DNA of 64,000 nt from Calliopum simillimum (GCA_951812925.1 OX638372.1:45134245-45198244); one strand, 5' to 3'; counted from the first letter of the stretch, positions 42,441 to 54,999 are shown. The notes: generated from the sequence alone by a model not told the origin. Numbers and translations: made by a program.

Positions 42441-45400
42441 GCTTAAAGTTTCACTGAAACTCATATGCTTTGCTCCATTGTCACATAAATCACTGCACCA
42501 TATATGATGCATCGGAAAACCATGTATCTGAACCTTTGTGCCCGCAATCCACCTGCTAATTATGAAATTTTCAAAATAGCAAATTCTTTCTCCAGCGCTA
42601 TTCTATCTCATAATGAACATTTTTGCTTAATCCCTACTAATTTTCCATATAAAAAGCTCAAAATCACCGCTCTTCAAAAAAGCAGTGACCATATCTCTTA
42701 CTAAAGTAAGCGCCAATTTCTCTGTATATGCACCCATTGCACAATCATGCATTTAAAAATCTTGCTGTATTATATCAGTAGCCAAAAAGAATTCCTCTTC
42801 GGCCACTCTTGCATATTGAATCAAAGCTCCTACTGCGCTCTGTGTAGATGATGTCATACCATATGTCATAACTGTCAACCAATATTAATGCAATGTGTCG
42901 ACCTTAACATTATCTTAATATCAGCATAAATCGCAATTGTATACCTTCTAAAACGCATAATTAAATGAAAAAGGTTTTCAACATCTTATCAAACAATTGC
43001 TTAGATTCAAAGGCACGCCTGTTTCAGTCAAACCGTTTACAACAAAGACCACTCTAAATTTCATGACGCAATAATGAGGAACATAATATAGCAAATTACC
43101 TTGCTCTGCTCTACCAGTGTCTTTTCTCAAATGCTTAAGCTGGTCATATTTTCATAAAAGCAATATAAGTATTTTGCTTCAATGCACAATCCTTCTCCAA
43201 TCGCTTCTCTTAAAACATTTATCCATTCAAATATTCAATTATTCTTTTTTAAAGAAATCGTTACTGTAAAAAGCCCTAAACTATCTCAAGAATATGTTTA
43301 CAAAAATTGTCTTTGGATATTTGTTCTTCTTCTTCTGATCTTAAATGTTTTAGCTCAGCAACTTGATCTAGTTGCCAAAACCGCAGCAATATCTTATCTA
43401 AATGTCCATTATTAGTGCACTCTACAGAAGCCATATTCGCCTCCTGTATTTGCTCTTGCTCAAAAATAATTTCTCAAAATGCGACAATAAAACCGTAGCT
43501 CCATTCTCATCGTGCAAACTCATCGCTCTAACCGTTCTACCCTTTGCTAGCAGAAGAAGAAAAATAATAAATAAATATATTTATAAATTATTGGAACACT
43601 CGGAGTACATTTCAGCATCATGCCTAGTTCTTTTTGTTTCAAATGGCGATCATTTTAGAAAATTTTGGTTTTTAGATCCATCCCTTAGCCAGATATTTGA
43701 CTAATTTTTTGTTTGGTTGTAAGCTGTATGTTAGCAACACGTTTCTCTATAAATTTGTGCAGACAAAGCATACTGTTGTGCAGCTCCATTGCACATACTG
43801 GCTATAATTTTCTCCGAAGCACTGCTCGCAGTTGGCAAATTTCTCGATTGATCTCACATATTACATGAAGCGAATTGCCTTTTAGGATTCTGCTCTCTCA
43901 AGTTATAAACAAAGCCTGCCGCTCTGTTATACTCCCATTAACGCGCTGTCTCTCACTTATATTATATTCTATTGAGCTGAAAGCGCTCTTTTAATTTCTG
44001 TTAACGCAGAAAAAGTTTCTCGAACAATCGATTACATTTGTTGAAAATTTAATTGATGTCCTTATCTATTTTGATATCTAATGGAAGAATAATAAAAATA
44101 TTAAAAAGGAAAAATAATGCCTGCATAAATTTATCCTATTCCTTTAATTTTATATAAAGTGCCAAAACCTTTACCATCATTGTGAGTTTTATGTAATATT
44201 TTGTGCCTATGTGCCACTGTGAGTGATTGCCTTTGCCTCGCACACAAATTCATTTGAGTTCGCATCATATACGATACAAACTCTCTTGCTCTATTGCGTT
44301 TCGCTCTTTGAAACGTCTTATTATTTATAATTTTATTGCACACATACAAGCCCATATCAATTTGACATGAACTAATTTGCACTATAGCTCTTGGTACCAT
44401 TTGCTCTTGGTCATCTTGCTCTTGCACAATTTACTCTCTTTGAATATCGGTGACGATACCCAAAAATGACCAATATGATCTACCTATTTTCATAACATGC
44501 ATGTTACTACTTGCTAAGAATCTGTGAGTGTGAAAAACGCATAAGAAGCCGCTGCTTCACTGTAACAGAAACATGATCAACGCATTTGATCAATTTCATC
44601 CACCCTAATAAACAAACAATGTGTTTGTATAAACCAAAAAAAAAAAAAAAAAAAAAAAAAACGCACGAAAAGACGCTACCTCACATTTGCCTGCGTTTCT
44701 CTTCTTTCTGTTCTACACATAAGCCTCAAAAGAAAGAGAAAATAGAATAAAAAAATAAAAGCCCTTTTACGCATACAAAAAACAGTACACGCACTCTCAA
44801 TTTCTATGCACTCACACTCACAACTATGATGCTGCAAGCAAAACGCACACACGCACTCAAAGCAATCTGCTCATGTCGCTTTTGTTATTCCTTATCAAAA
44901 ACTAAATGCACAATATTTGTCACAGAATCTATTATAAAATTGTAAACTCTTTACAAAATTATTATCACGCACTATGCCCTAGCTCTACACTTCACAGTTC
45001 TTAGCATAAACGCAAAAAATTGATCGCAAAAAAGGCAAACAAATCAAAACAAAAAAGCCGCAAAATTTCTCACATTGACGCCGCACTGTCGTCGACATTG
45101 CTCAAGGCACTCACAGTGATTTCAATAAAAAACTCACAATAGCACTTTTTAAAATATAATACTCACAAATTATTATTGTTTTATGCATTTTGCAGAAATA
45201 TAGTTAGTATTTATTATTAACTAAAACATCGAATGACGCAATCGCATTTGCTCGCTCATTTTTTCTGACATCACAGCGCCAGTATACTTCTCCTTCTCTC
45301 CGCACAGCCACTCAACTAAGTGATGTTCTCTTCAGTACAGCGGTCTTCTCAGTAACAATTCCTCTCATGCCAAACTCACATATACATATTTAATATTTGA

Positions 45401-45535
45401 AATTAAATATGACGCTACGCATACATCCACAATGAAATTTCACAATTTTCAACGATTTTTCTAGAATTTACTTCTAGAAATTTTGCACTTCGCCAGAAAA
45501 TTTTTTTTTTTTAATTTATCCGCTCGAATGACCAA

Positions 45536-45756
45536 TGTTTAAACCTTTGATAGCCAGCGGAATAAAACACAACAATTATTGTGGAAAAAGGAACTATGTC
45601 CAAAAAACCACATTTATTCACAGCACACAAAAGCACACAATAAAAGCACAACTTTACATCACAATAGCTCAAATAATACTGATACATTATACAAATATGA
45701 AAATACGTTTTGTTGATTCTCTGAGAAAAACTCGTATACAGGGTGTATACGATACA
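45536..45756 (-). repeat. BEL LTR (5'), intact
   Basis: Intact 221-bp LTR. It preserves the uninterrupted site ggaacTAtgtcc that the other LTR has lost to the Tc1 foldback. Confidence 0.88.
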
Positions 45757-46109
45757 AGGACATTTTTTACTAAAAACAGAAAATTTTTCCTGTTACATGA
45801 AAAAAAGCAAATGTATATGAATGCCCAGTCATTGAGCCGTTCCTAACCAAGACTTGGTAAAAATTTTTTTTCATAAGCATAGCTTAAGTCCTGAAAATTT
45901 CAGCTTCGTATCTATTGTGGTTCTCGTTGGGCATTAATGCGTTAAGCAATTTTTGGTTTGGTTTTAGTTGAAAGAAAAAAAATTTTTCCAATTCATACAC
46001 ATTAAAATTGAATTGGTCGAACACAGCTCATTTTATTCGTTATTTAATTAAAAAAAAAATCAATACCTTAGATTCATGCGGTTTTTAAAAGAGGTCGAAA
46101 AACGGCTTA

Positions 46110-46820
46110 GAAAAACAAAAAGCAACAAATAAAAGATATAGTAATTTTCGATGTATTTCTCAATGTTCATCTCAAATCCGGACTTAGATTTGGTCTGTGA
46201 AGTATGGTTTTTGAGACATATCAATAAGTTCAAAAAACATGATTTTTGAGGTTATATAGAGCAGGTCCATGCACACGGGGGATATTTTGGGGATTCAAAC
46301 CTCCCCAGGAAGGTCTTTTACCCATATGTAATGGTAAAAATTTAGTGGTTCATATAGTGTTCACTCGTTTTTATATATGAAAACCCCCCATGAGCAAATA
46401 CTATATTGTTTTAGGCTTTTCTACTAAATGCATTGTTTTGTACTACTTAGTTTTTGTCTGACAAATAAGCAATGAATAAACATTCTTTTAAAAAGTTATG
46501 ATCTTCCTAAGCCGAAATCATAAAAGTCAAAAATCATATGAGAATCCACATAAGATTTTTAGCTTTAATGATGCCATTTTAAAATGATCTTAACTTTTTT
46601 AAAAAAAAAAGTCATACAAGACCAATACATAGCTCGTTTTGAAGACGAGTTCTATATAATTTATTTAATAGCAAAATGCAAAAAAAAAAAATTCTTCTGT
46701 CCTTGTAATATAACCTGGACATCTCAAGAGCAATATGTAATAGAGCAATCTTGAGTCCGGCTTTGATTTTAGCATTGGAAAATGCATCGAAAGTTACTAT
46801 TTTTTATTTTTTAGATTTTT
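46110..46820. repeat. Weak foldback repeat
   Basis: Left aaaagatatagtaattttcgatg (about 46130) pairs with right catcgaaagttactattttttatttttt (about 46785), and TCCGGACTT with AGTCCGGC. Arms are diverged; the centre is unmatched. No coding. Confidence 0.45.
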
Positions 46821-46909
46821 TTTTTTTTAAGAAATTTTAGTTACTTTTCTATGGGAGGTAGGCGTGTCCGTTGACGTATCACGCAGATTTTTTGAATATT
46901 TCTTACTGG

Positions 46910-47186
46910 CATACCTAAATTGGAGCGTCAGGCGTTGCGTTATTTAACGTTACACAAAAGCGTCAAGCGCCATACCGAAATAAAGAGCGTTGCGTTAAAG
47001 TCATTTGTTTGTCAAAATCATATTGCTGTTTCTTTTTTACTTTTCTGCAGCTAGCTTCACTCCATAACGCTTCGTCAAAATTGAAAATTCGAATAGCTGA
47101 GCGTTGAGCGTTGGCAATTTCGGTATGCGCCATACAAATTGTATGTACATGAGTAAAATAACGCTGACGCTCCAATTTAGGTATGG
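46910..47186. mobile_element. MITE with CATACCTAAATTGGAGCGTCA ends
   Basis: The left end is complementary to TGACGCTCCAATTTAGGTATG at the right, and GCGTT repeats continue the pairing inward. 277 bp, no coding. Confidence 0.7.
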
Positions 47187-48600
47187 CATTTAGCTAACTA
47201 CATATATCTTATTAAGCATGCGAATTTCAATATTATTGGAGCACTCCTTTTTTTTCAAAAATACCACTGTGCGCTGGATGGCGTTTTCATAAAATTAGTC
47301 ATTTCAATGTAGACTATATTGGTTGAATCCTGACATATTGTAAGCCCATTTTCCTTAGTTTTTCAGCAACGTAGGCAGGTATTTTTGTTGGATATGATTA
47401 TAAATTCAGACGAAATTGAAAAATTAACTAAAGAAAAATTTTCAATTTTTGCTTATGTACAATTTCAAAAATAAGACAATTAAATGGCAGCTTTTATTTT
47501 TTTAGCTACAATTGATGCCATATTGAAATGAAATAACTAAATTAACGCGACAAAATTTGTAAGGATAGTTAACTGAATTTCTATTTCATTAGAATTTTAT
47601 CCATTTGTATGGATAATTAAATTTATTATTCGATGTGAACATAGCATTAGAAAAATGTTTTTAAGAGGTCTGTCCACAATTCAATATGATTGTACATTTT
47701 TTGCTATATGTTATAATTTATATCATAATTTTTTTTTTAATGTCAAAATTGATTTGATTTGATGTTAGGAAATTTTCATTTCATAACATTTTGGTGTCTG
47801 CACTAGATATTTTGCTGTTATGACCTGGGGGTCGATTCTGGTTCAGTGAAAAACCGAAGTGAAAAGATTTTTTATCACTTCACCGTAAAAGCGATTCTTG
47901 TCGTTTAATATTTTAAAAAATGTGAAAAGTTTTTTACATCTCAAGCAAAAGTTTTCACTGACAAATTCGACAGTGATAAAAATTTAATTTAATGAAACAC
48001 AAACATAAACAAATCAAAAAAAATATTTCAAATGCGGTTTCCTATAAAACATTAACAATAAGTTGATGTAAATGGCCGGAAATTGAAAGTGCTCAATCAG
48101 ATGGATAAATTTAAAATTGCAAAATATAAGGAATTTTCACCCCACGACACCGATTGATTCTATATTCGTTTCGCTTCAATTTAACGCCGCTTATTCCATC
48201 GCAGTCCAGTTTTAATTGGTTCAATTAAAAAACTAGTGTTCGTTTTGACCACCTAAAGCAAGTGCACAGCGTGATTTAGATCGGATCGCAAATCAGACAG
48301 TCTGTCCTTTGTAGACTCTGAAACTATCCGCCTGAATTTGAATCTCAATCACACTTCGACCCCAAGTAAAATATTATCTGTACCAAGTTTCATTCTCTTA
48401 GCTAGAACCGTGTGGCCGTAATCGTGGTTTATTTGTATTCTAAAAATCAATTTCGACCAAGGGGAAAAGAGTGATTTAAAAGCTTTTCATTAGCATTTAT
48501 GTATTTGTCAGCACCAAGCACTTACGTTTCATAAGAAGCATCGTTTCATTGTATGTCCTAGGGCGTAAGCGCTTACCTCTGCTTAACTAAAAAGAGGTAA
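47187..48600. other. Intergenic, nothing recognised
   Basis: AT-rich. At 47840-47990 a run of GTGAAAA/TTTTCAC motifs repeats loosely. No coding or transposon ends supported. Confidence 0.4.
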
Positions 48601-48639
48601 GCGTTAATTATTAAAAAAAAAAAAATAAAAATTTAAAAA

Positions 48640-49450
48640 AAATAACTGTCCCCCATTGGGATTGAACTCCTAAAACAATGCTCCGAAATATTAAAATAGC
48701 AAACCCTCTATCACATCAGCAACAGAATCTCATTACATATGTATGTGTATAAAATTTGTATTTTAAATCAAACTATTTGTCAGCTAGCCCAAGAGGAAAA
48801 ATTTCTAGCGCTTCTGATCCAAGCACTTCAAAAGTGCTTGTCCCCATAGAAATTTAGAAGCACTATCACAATGATTTTTTATAAGGCTTCAGTAAGAACA
48901 ACGTGAGTTCGAACCCAGCCCGGGAGATTTTTTTTTTTTACTTTTTTTTACTTTTTTTGCTTTATTTTTTTTTTTTAATTAAATATTTTTTATTCAACAT
49001 CTTTTATTTCACTTTTCTATTTTCCTTTCTCTTATTAATTTTCTTTTGTTTAACCGAATTGAAATTGATTACACAATGATTCCATATAAGGCTGAAGTAA
49101 GAACAACGTGAGTTCGAACCCAGCCCGGGTGATTTTTTTTTACGTTTTTTTATTTGTTTTTGCTTATTTTTTTTTTATTAAAATATTTTTTATTCAACCT
49201 TTTTTATTTCACTTTTCTATTTTAATTTCTTTTTTATTTACTTTTGCTTACTTGAATTGAAACTGATTGCACAATGATTCTATGTAATGCTGCAGGACAA
49301 CATTTGCTTAATATACAAATTTAATACCTCTTCATATCATCGGGCGTTGGTGGAGCGGTCTAAAGGGTTGGCAAATGTAAGAAAAAAATATCTAGCACGC
49401 GGAGGGTCGTGGATTCAAATACTGGCGCGGCCAGTTTTTTTTTTTTTTCT
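48640..49450. other. Cluster of tRNA-like Pol III units with T-runs
   Basis: Four units: minus strand at about 48650-48725 (GGAGTTCAATCCCAATGG then T-run); plus at 48895-48940 and 49098-49140 (GTGAGTTCGAACCCAGCCCG then T9-12), these two within a 204-bp tandem duplication (48867-49274); plus at 49341-49434 (TTGGTGGAGCGGTCTAAAGG like a Leu/Ser D arm, GGATTCAAATAC, then T14). B-box wording is good, stems are not. They look tRNA-derived rather than functional. Confidence 0.55.
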
Positions 49451-49556
49451 TTTTTTTAATTTTATTGAAAAAACGCTTACCGCAGCATTACAAATAAGCG
49501 CTTTAAAAACTCTTTTTTGGTAAGGCTGCGCTAAGCTTTTGCTCGCTTACATCCTA

Positions 49557-49873
49557 TGACATGCAATGTTAAAAAGAAAGTATTGTTCTTGCGGAGCGGA
49601 AGCGCTTATTGGTGAAAAAGATGCACTTCAGAAGGGTTTTTGAAGCACTTCTTTTCCCCTTGGGTAGTAAAAGAAAAAAATAAATAGTCATCACTCCCTG
49701 CTAGGTCATTATTTATTAATCTATTTGATTATGGTTGTTCTTTTTGTTATTTCACTGCACTTACTACCCAAGGGGAAAAGAAGTGCTTCAAAAACCCTTC
49801 TGAAGTGCATCCTTTTCACCAATAAGCGCTTCCGCTCCGTAAGAACAATACTTTCTTTTTAACATTGCATGTC
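49557..49873. repeat. Inverted repeat with 113-bp arms
   Basis: Left 49557-49670 (catgcaatgttaaaaagaaag ... ccccttgggtagtaa) and right 49761-49873 are inverted copies with very few differences, spacer about 90 bp. The motif ccaaggggaaaag also appears near 48457, so the parent element may span 48455-49873. Confidence 0.75.
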
Positions 49874-51443
49874 AACAGGGAACAACAGCAAGCCTGCGAC
49901 CCACAGTGGTCCGAAAGGCTAATCTAGATGGAATAAAGTCATAACTCCTGTTTGGAAGCAGCTAGAAGCCTGAAATTTTCAGCAATGAAAATTATGGAAA
50001 GGGTACTTCCCAATAAAAATGGACGGTATACGTCAAGTGGGCGTGGTGCAACTTCTACATGGTAGTAGGTAGAGACCCGATTTTATAGGGTTTTACTTTA
50101 TTATGGAAACAGTACTTTACATCAAACTGAACGGTGTACGTCAAGTGGGCGTGGCACATGCCTTCTTCGTTTTTTCACTGATTTGAAGTTTAGTGAAAAA
50201 AAAAATTTTAAAATTAAAAAATTATTTTTTATTTACTTAATCATCATTGTAACAAAGCATCAGATAATTAACACAAACAATTACAATCTACCTGAATAAT
50301 TTTCAAACATCTTCTTTCCTCGCTTCTTGTTAAATTACCCATTATAAAGCTATTTCCGTGTAATAGGTGTGTAACCTAAAAATGCAATAAAAATTGAAGG
50401 AGCACCTAGGGGCAGCTAATTTTTTCTTCATTATTTACATGACAATTCATAGATAAGAGAAACATAAACAGTTTTGCAATATCAATCAATATGGGTAGTT
50501 AAAAGTTTAACTAAACTTTGGGCTACACAAAAAGTAGTAAAAAAACAATACACTTTTTACATTAATTTTTTCTCCCCAAAAAATATTTTAATTGAACACA
50601 TATTTACAGTAAAATTAATTCATACCTGACTTAATTCAGGAAAAAAAACAATAATTTAAAAAAGTTTTCTAGTTCACTCACACGAACCCTTCAAAGATAC
50701 TGCTAAAAATAGACTGTGGTCTTATAATAACTGCATTGATGCAGTTGCTCATGTTTCGATCAACATAGCAAAAAAAATAATGCGTAAGTGTAAACAAACA
50801 ATATACCTTTATGAACTGTGGTCAATCCCCAATCAACTAGTAAAAAAGTTTCATGCTTTTGAAAAACTAGAAAATTGACTTTGTTCCATCTAGATTGACC
50901 TTTCGTTCTCGACCGTGTGTTCTCGATTTCGGTTTGACGTCTCATATAGTGGTTTTGGTTCGATATATTGGTTCGAGATGTCGGTTCGATATGTTGGTTC
51001 GATTATGTTTATTGCAGTGTTAGTTTTTTTTTATTTGATTAATTTTTAGATGTTTTTTTTTATTTGGTTCTATTAAATTTCGAAATTGAGTTTCTTTAAA
51101 TTTTGAGAAGTTTCAGTATGGTTTGCTTTTTGGTTTTGGTTTTTAATTTTGATTTTTTTTTTGGCTTAATTTTGGCAAATTTTTTTTTGTTAGAGCATTT
51201 TTTTTTGTAAGCCGGCTGAACCGGATGTGACAGGTCGTTCCTCCCCTGAGGATTTTCATTGAGCTAGTCGATGGTCACATTCGGTAGCTCAACATGGCGT
51301 TCTAGCCTAAAACTACAGTTGGGTAATAACTTAAAAAAAAAACATCTAAAAAAAAGTTGAAAAGGTCGTGCTACACACTTTTGAATGGTAAGCTATCTCG
51401 ATTTAGCTATTTTTTGGTGGTAAATCACAAAAGTGTTTTATAT
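49874..51443. other. Intergenic, minor repeats only
   Basis: Two copies of a cgtcaagtgggcgtgg segment (50032 and 50140). A GGTTCGATATNTTGGTTCGA run is at 50957-51003. No gene supported. Confidence 0.4.
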
Positions 51444-52212
51444 GGTGCCGTGACATAGTCCCCACGGACATAATCCCCATTCACGAAATGGGGATTATGT
51501 CCGCCAATGATTCGGACATAGTCCCCATTTCTAAAATGGGGATTATGTCCGCAAGTGTTTCGGACATAATCCCCAGGAAAAAACGGACATAGTCCCCATA
51601 ACGATATTTTGTTATTGACAAAAGCCGCAGCTCAGAATTTACAACTCCCAAAAATTCCAATACCGTTTCCGCGGCGGCCTTCAGCCGCTGATCAGTCTAT
51701 AATATATCCAACACCTAGTTTGCTAGCCACAGTAATTTTACACAAGGGTAGAGGTAAGTGGGCAGCCTGCGGCCGTAGCTCTGGATTTAAAACTCCCAAA
51801 AATCCAATATCGGCTTCACGGCGGCCTTCGGCCGCGAATAAGTCTATAATATATCCAACACCTACTTTGCTAGCCACAGTAATTTACCATAAGAGTTGTG
51901 GTAAGTGGGCGGCCTGCGGCCGCAGCTCAGGATTTAGAACTCCCAAAAATCCAACACCGGCTTCGCGGCGGCCTTCGGCCGCGGATCAGTCTATAACATC
52001 CAACACTATATAAATTTTTTAAATGGATTATTGCAAAAATTTTGTTCAATCTTAATTACTTTTTTCGGACATAACCCCCATTGGGATTATGTCCGAAAAA
52101 TTTGCGGACATAACCCCCATGACCAAAATGGGGACTATGACCGAAAAATTTTCGGACATAATACCCATTTACGAAGTGGGGATTATGTCCGTTGGGACTA
52201 TGTCCGGTAACC
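51444..52212. mobile_element. MULE-like element with hairpin-array ends
   Basis: Flanked by the 9-bp direct repeat GTTTTATAT (51435-51443 and 52213-52221). Ends GGTGCCGTGACATAGTCCCC and GGTTACCGGACATAGTCCC (complement) are inverted repeats. Each end (51444-51600 and 52065-52212) is an array of CGGACATAATCCCC and its complement, about 13 copies in all, many paired as perfect small hairpins. The core (51610-52008) is a GC-rich ~147-bp repeat. A 9-bp duplication suggests Mutator-like transposition. No coding. Confidence 0.8.
51610..52008. repeat. GC-rich ~147-bp tandem module (copy in MULE-like element)
   Basis: GCTAGCCACAGTAATTT recurs at 51722 and 51869. Each unit has AACTCCCAAAAATCCAA and small palindromes GCGGCCTTCGGCCGC and GCGGCCGCAGC. 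It is the reverse complement of the 12678-12862 module; about 2.7 units. Confidence 0.85.
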
Positions 52213-52304
52213 GTTTTATATTATTCACAAATTTAAAAAAAAAAATTAATCAAAAAACTCCTCGGTCGTAGAATTAACCACAATTGTGCAGTCACTGTAG
52301 TTTG

Positions 52305-52735
52305 GTGTATTGTGTCGAAGAGATATATAATCAAGAGACGCAAAGAAGCTCTGGAGCAATTTTTTGGAGTTTGTATTAGTCATAGACGGTAGCTTTGATG
52401 AATTTAGTAGTTAAACAGCAGCGTAATTCAACCAAAAAATCTATTTATATCCCATCACTTTTGGATGAGAAGAGATGTATACAGATTTTTTGGTTCACAT
52501 GACAAACTAAATTGTCATGCGATAGTAGTTTTTGTAGTCAAGCGGTGGGTAGCGGTCCCTCCGCTTGTCTATAAATTGTACTGTCCCCCGATAATTTAGT
52601 CGTGTGTGTGAACCAGCTCTTACGCTGCCGTTCAACTTTTTAATTCGTCAAAGCTACCGTCTACAAATTCCGAAAAATTCCTCCAGTGCTTCTTTGCGTC
52701 TGTTGGTTATATATCTCTTCGATTGTGTTCTATGC
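52305..52735. repeat. Foldback element
   Basis: Left tgtgtcgaagagatatata...gacgcaaagaagc pairs with right gcttctttgcgtc...tatatatctcttcgattgtg, continuing through GACGGTAGCTTTGA in both arms (~115 bp each). The centre shares ctaaattgtcNNgcgatagta with 37228-37250. Confidence 0.7.
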
Positions 52736-54990
52736 TTTAGAAAACATGCAGCGCCACCTACTGTGAAACCGGTTAAGAACTGTCAAAATAAAATCGAAGA
52801 ATTATTGCGGAAAAAACAGCACAAAGTGAATTGAAGAAAAGAAAATTTAAAGAAAGAAAGTCAAGAATGGCGGCGTCGTTTTTCTGTTTAGAGAAATTTG
52901 TTGATTTCTGCCATAACTAATGAAAAATATTTTATTAAAATAAGTGAAAATAGGAAATCAACCATCCCTTAATTGCAGAGGAGATACAATTGACAAATAG
53001 AAATTGAATTTCAACACATTTTGTGACATTTTAAAATTTCTATTTTTAACTGTGCGAAAAAGGTGGAAAAATTGTATAGTCGTGATATTCTACAAAAAAA
53101 AGCGCCTTATGTGTTTAAAACTTTTGCTGCGGACAAATAATTTTGGAATTTGCATTTGTCGTAAGTATTTCGAATTAATTCGCATGACCCCAACTTAAAT
53201 AATTTTATGTGTAAATATTTTGCATAGCAGTTGCTTTTGGTCTGATTTGAACAACACACAATCAGAAACAGGAGCTACGGAGGTTCCCACGGTGTTTTTC
53301 GCGAATTTACAAATTACCCGATACATGGTAATTTTCGAAAAAAAATTCGAAATCTAATTCTTTCAGTAAGAGAGAAGCTAACTAAAGGGTAAGCTAGAGA
53401 TTTTCTTGAAGATATTTTATCACTTTTCAGGTTATAAAATTCTTTTCGTAGTTATGTGCATATATTAAGAGTATGTAGCTATGTATAATAACTTAGGCCA
53501 GTTGAAGAGTTATGTACAAATATTTATAAGGAATACTTCGAAAATCTTTCATAAGCATATCATTTTATTTCCTGGAGGAAGTTTTCATCTTCCACAGGAG
53601 TCTTAACTATGCAATAATTCTCAAGAAGCTTGTTCTTTATAGAATATTCCGTTGTCTTGAATGTTTGCAATGAAATCTCAATTTTCTAAAATTTACTATG
53701 TAAAAGAAAGTTTCTGTAGAAGTTAAAAATTAGTTTTTTACTACAAACATTAAGTTTTGAATGTAGCCTTTAGCATTATAGTTGATACAAAGTTTTTTTT
53801 TTAAGGTGCAGTTTATTTTAAATATATTTAAATAATCAATTTCGAAATAAAGATGTCACGTGTATATAGTAAAACGGTAAATTCACTGTACTTCAAAAGA
53901 CAAATGTTTATTTCACATTAACATAGAAATTGTGATTCACACTTATTCGTTCCCAGTGTGCCAAACGGTGCATAACTCGTAATTTGTATCCGTTACTGAT
54001 CCGTAACGGATAAAAAATACGAGATATGAACCGTTTGGTACATTGGGTTAGACAAAAAAGCTTTTTTCATATTTTGAGTTAAAATGTGCAAATTTAAAAA
54101 AATATAATTTCAAAAAACTTAAAAAGTGTTTTCCTCATAACATTAAAAATGTATTACACCTTTTCAAGCTCAAAATGAGAATGTGTAAAACTGTTATGAG
54201 ACAATGTAATTCTGGTATGACAAATGTACTAACAAATGAAATGAAATTGAACAAGAATTTCAAAAGAAATTGTATTAGAATGTGTTCATAGGACTTTTTC
54301 ATATTAAAATAGCCGCAAAAAAAAAAAAAAAAAGAATACCAACTTTAAAGGGTTTAGAACTTTGCGAAATCTTTGTAAATTCATAAACCAAATGCACTAT
54401 TAGAAGCTCATTCAATAAGCTAAAAGTTTCCTATAAAAAAGTTATCTCTAAAACGCTAGGGGGACCCAAATAATTTTTTTTTTTCTAAAACAAGTCCGAA
54501 AATCAGTTTTAACCCTATAACATTTTAGACGGCTCTCATGTGCAATTTTTTGTTAGTCTAGACCTTCCCAGAAGCTTTGTAACCTTATGCGATACACCCT
54601 GTATACTATACTACGCGATAACGTTTATGAAAAAAGAAAACTTAAGCTTTAAAAACTAAAATGCGTGCTTCGATCATCACGGATGACCAAAGAACTCTCA
54701 GATATCTGTATGTATCTAATGGTTTTTATACTAATCTGTTAATTGAAAAAATTAAACACTGCTTATTGGAATTACATAGTGGCATGAAATATCGCGTAAA
54801 ACTAAGGTGATATCGAAAACTATCTAAGCGTTAAACTTTCATGCTAAAAGAGACTTTTTTTTCTTTTAAATTACATAAGGAACTTACAACAATTTGAACA
54901 TCGGTGGCTATAATGTATGGCCTGCACTAACTATTTCAATATATAAAGCCACAAGGCAAATAACACAAATTTTTGCTCATGCTCATGGAG
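52736..54990. other. Intergenic, nothing else recognised
   Basis: Apart from the 96-bp foldback at 53952 I see no coding or repeat structure. An A-run is at 54318-54333. Confidence 0.4.
53952..54047. repeat. 96-bp foldback MITE
   Basis: CCCAGTGTGCCAAACGG pairs with CCGTTTGGTACATTGGG, continuing through AACTCGTA-TATCCGTTAC to a 5-base loop. Confidence 0.7.
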
Positions 54991-54999
54991 CATTGAAAG

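Larger units (their letters stand above)
40982..45535 (-). other. Interior of the BEL element
   Basis: About 4.5 kb. Apart from the integrase and RNase H scraps, no readable gag, protease or reverse transcriptase. An A25 run is at 44636-44660. Short plus-strand open frames here are antisense artefacts. Confidence 0.6.
39132..45756 (-). mobile_element. BEL/Pao-type LTR retrotransposon, coding decayed
   Basis: Two LTRs (39132-40981, interrupted, and 45536-45756, 221 bp) begin TG and end CA, flanked by the 5-bp direct repeat AGGAC (39127-39131 and 45757-45761). Orientation is minus: on that strand, one base after the LTR ending at 45536, TGGTCATTCGAGCGG is a likely primer-binding site. Gene remains are in the BEL order: RNase H-like wording (GARLLIQLLTKVLEEIG; CDSQVV) near 42280-42420 and integrase near 41200-41366. 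No long frame survives. Known BEL elements copy through an RNA intermediate; this copy could only move in trans. Confidence 0.85.
37821..45941. mobile_element. TTAA-flanked element (piggyBac-like ends), interrupted
   Basis: TTAA (37817-37820) precedes CCCATTAGTGCCCAGCG; at the right, GTTGGGCATTAATGCG is followed by TTAA (45942-45945). Imperfect inverted ends next to TTAA are the piggyBac pattern. Internally, TGCCGTATGGCACCGCTGGGCA-type palindromes recur (37828-37850 and three times in 38205-38335). Removing the BEL element (39132-45756) and a MITE leaves about 1 kb. No transposase is seen. Confidence 0.5.

Noticed and set aside
51444..52212. Array of regularly spaced short palindromic repeats, which superficially recalls a CRISPR array
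   Set aside because: Repeats are 14 bp in alternating orientation, spacers are short and unequal, the context is eukaryotic and a 9-bp target duplication borders it.
54585..54610. gatacaccctgtatac, similar to the BEL LTR end
   Set aside because: The match is only about 14 bp with no further LTR similarity, too short for a solo LTR.
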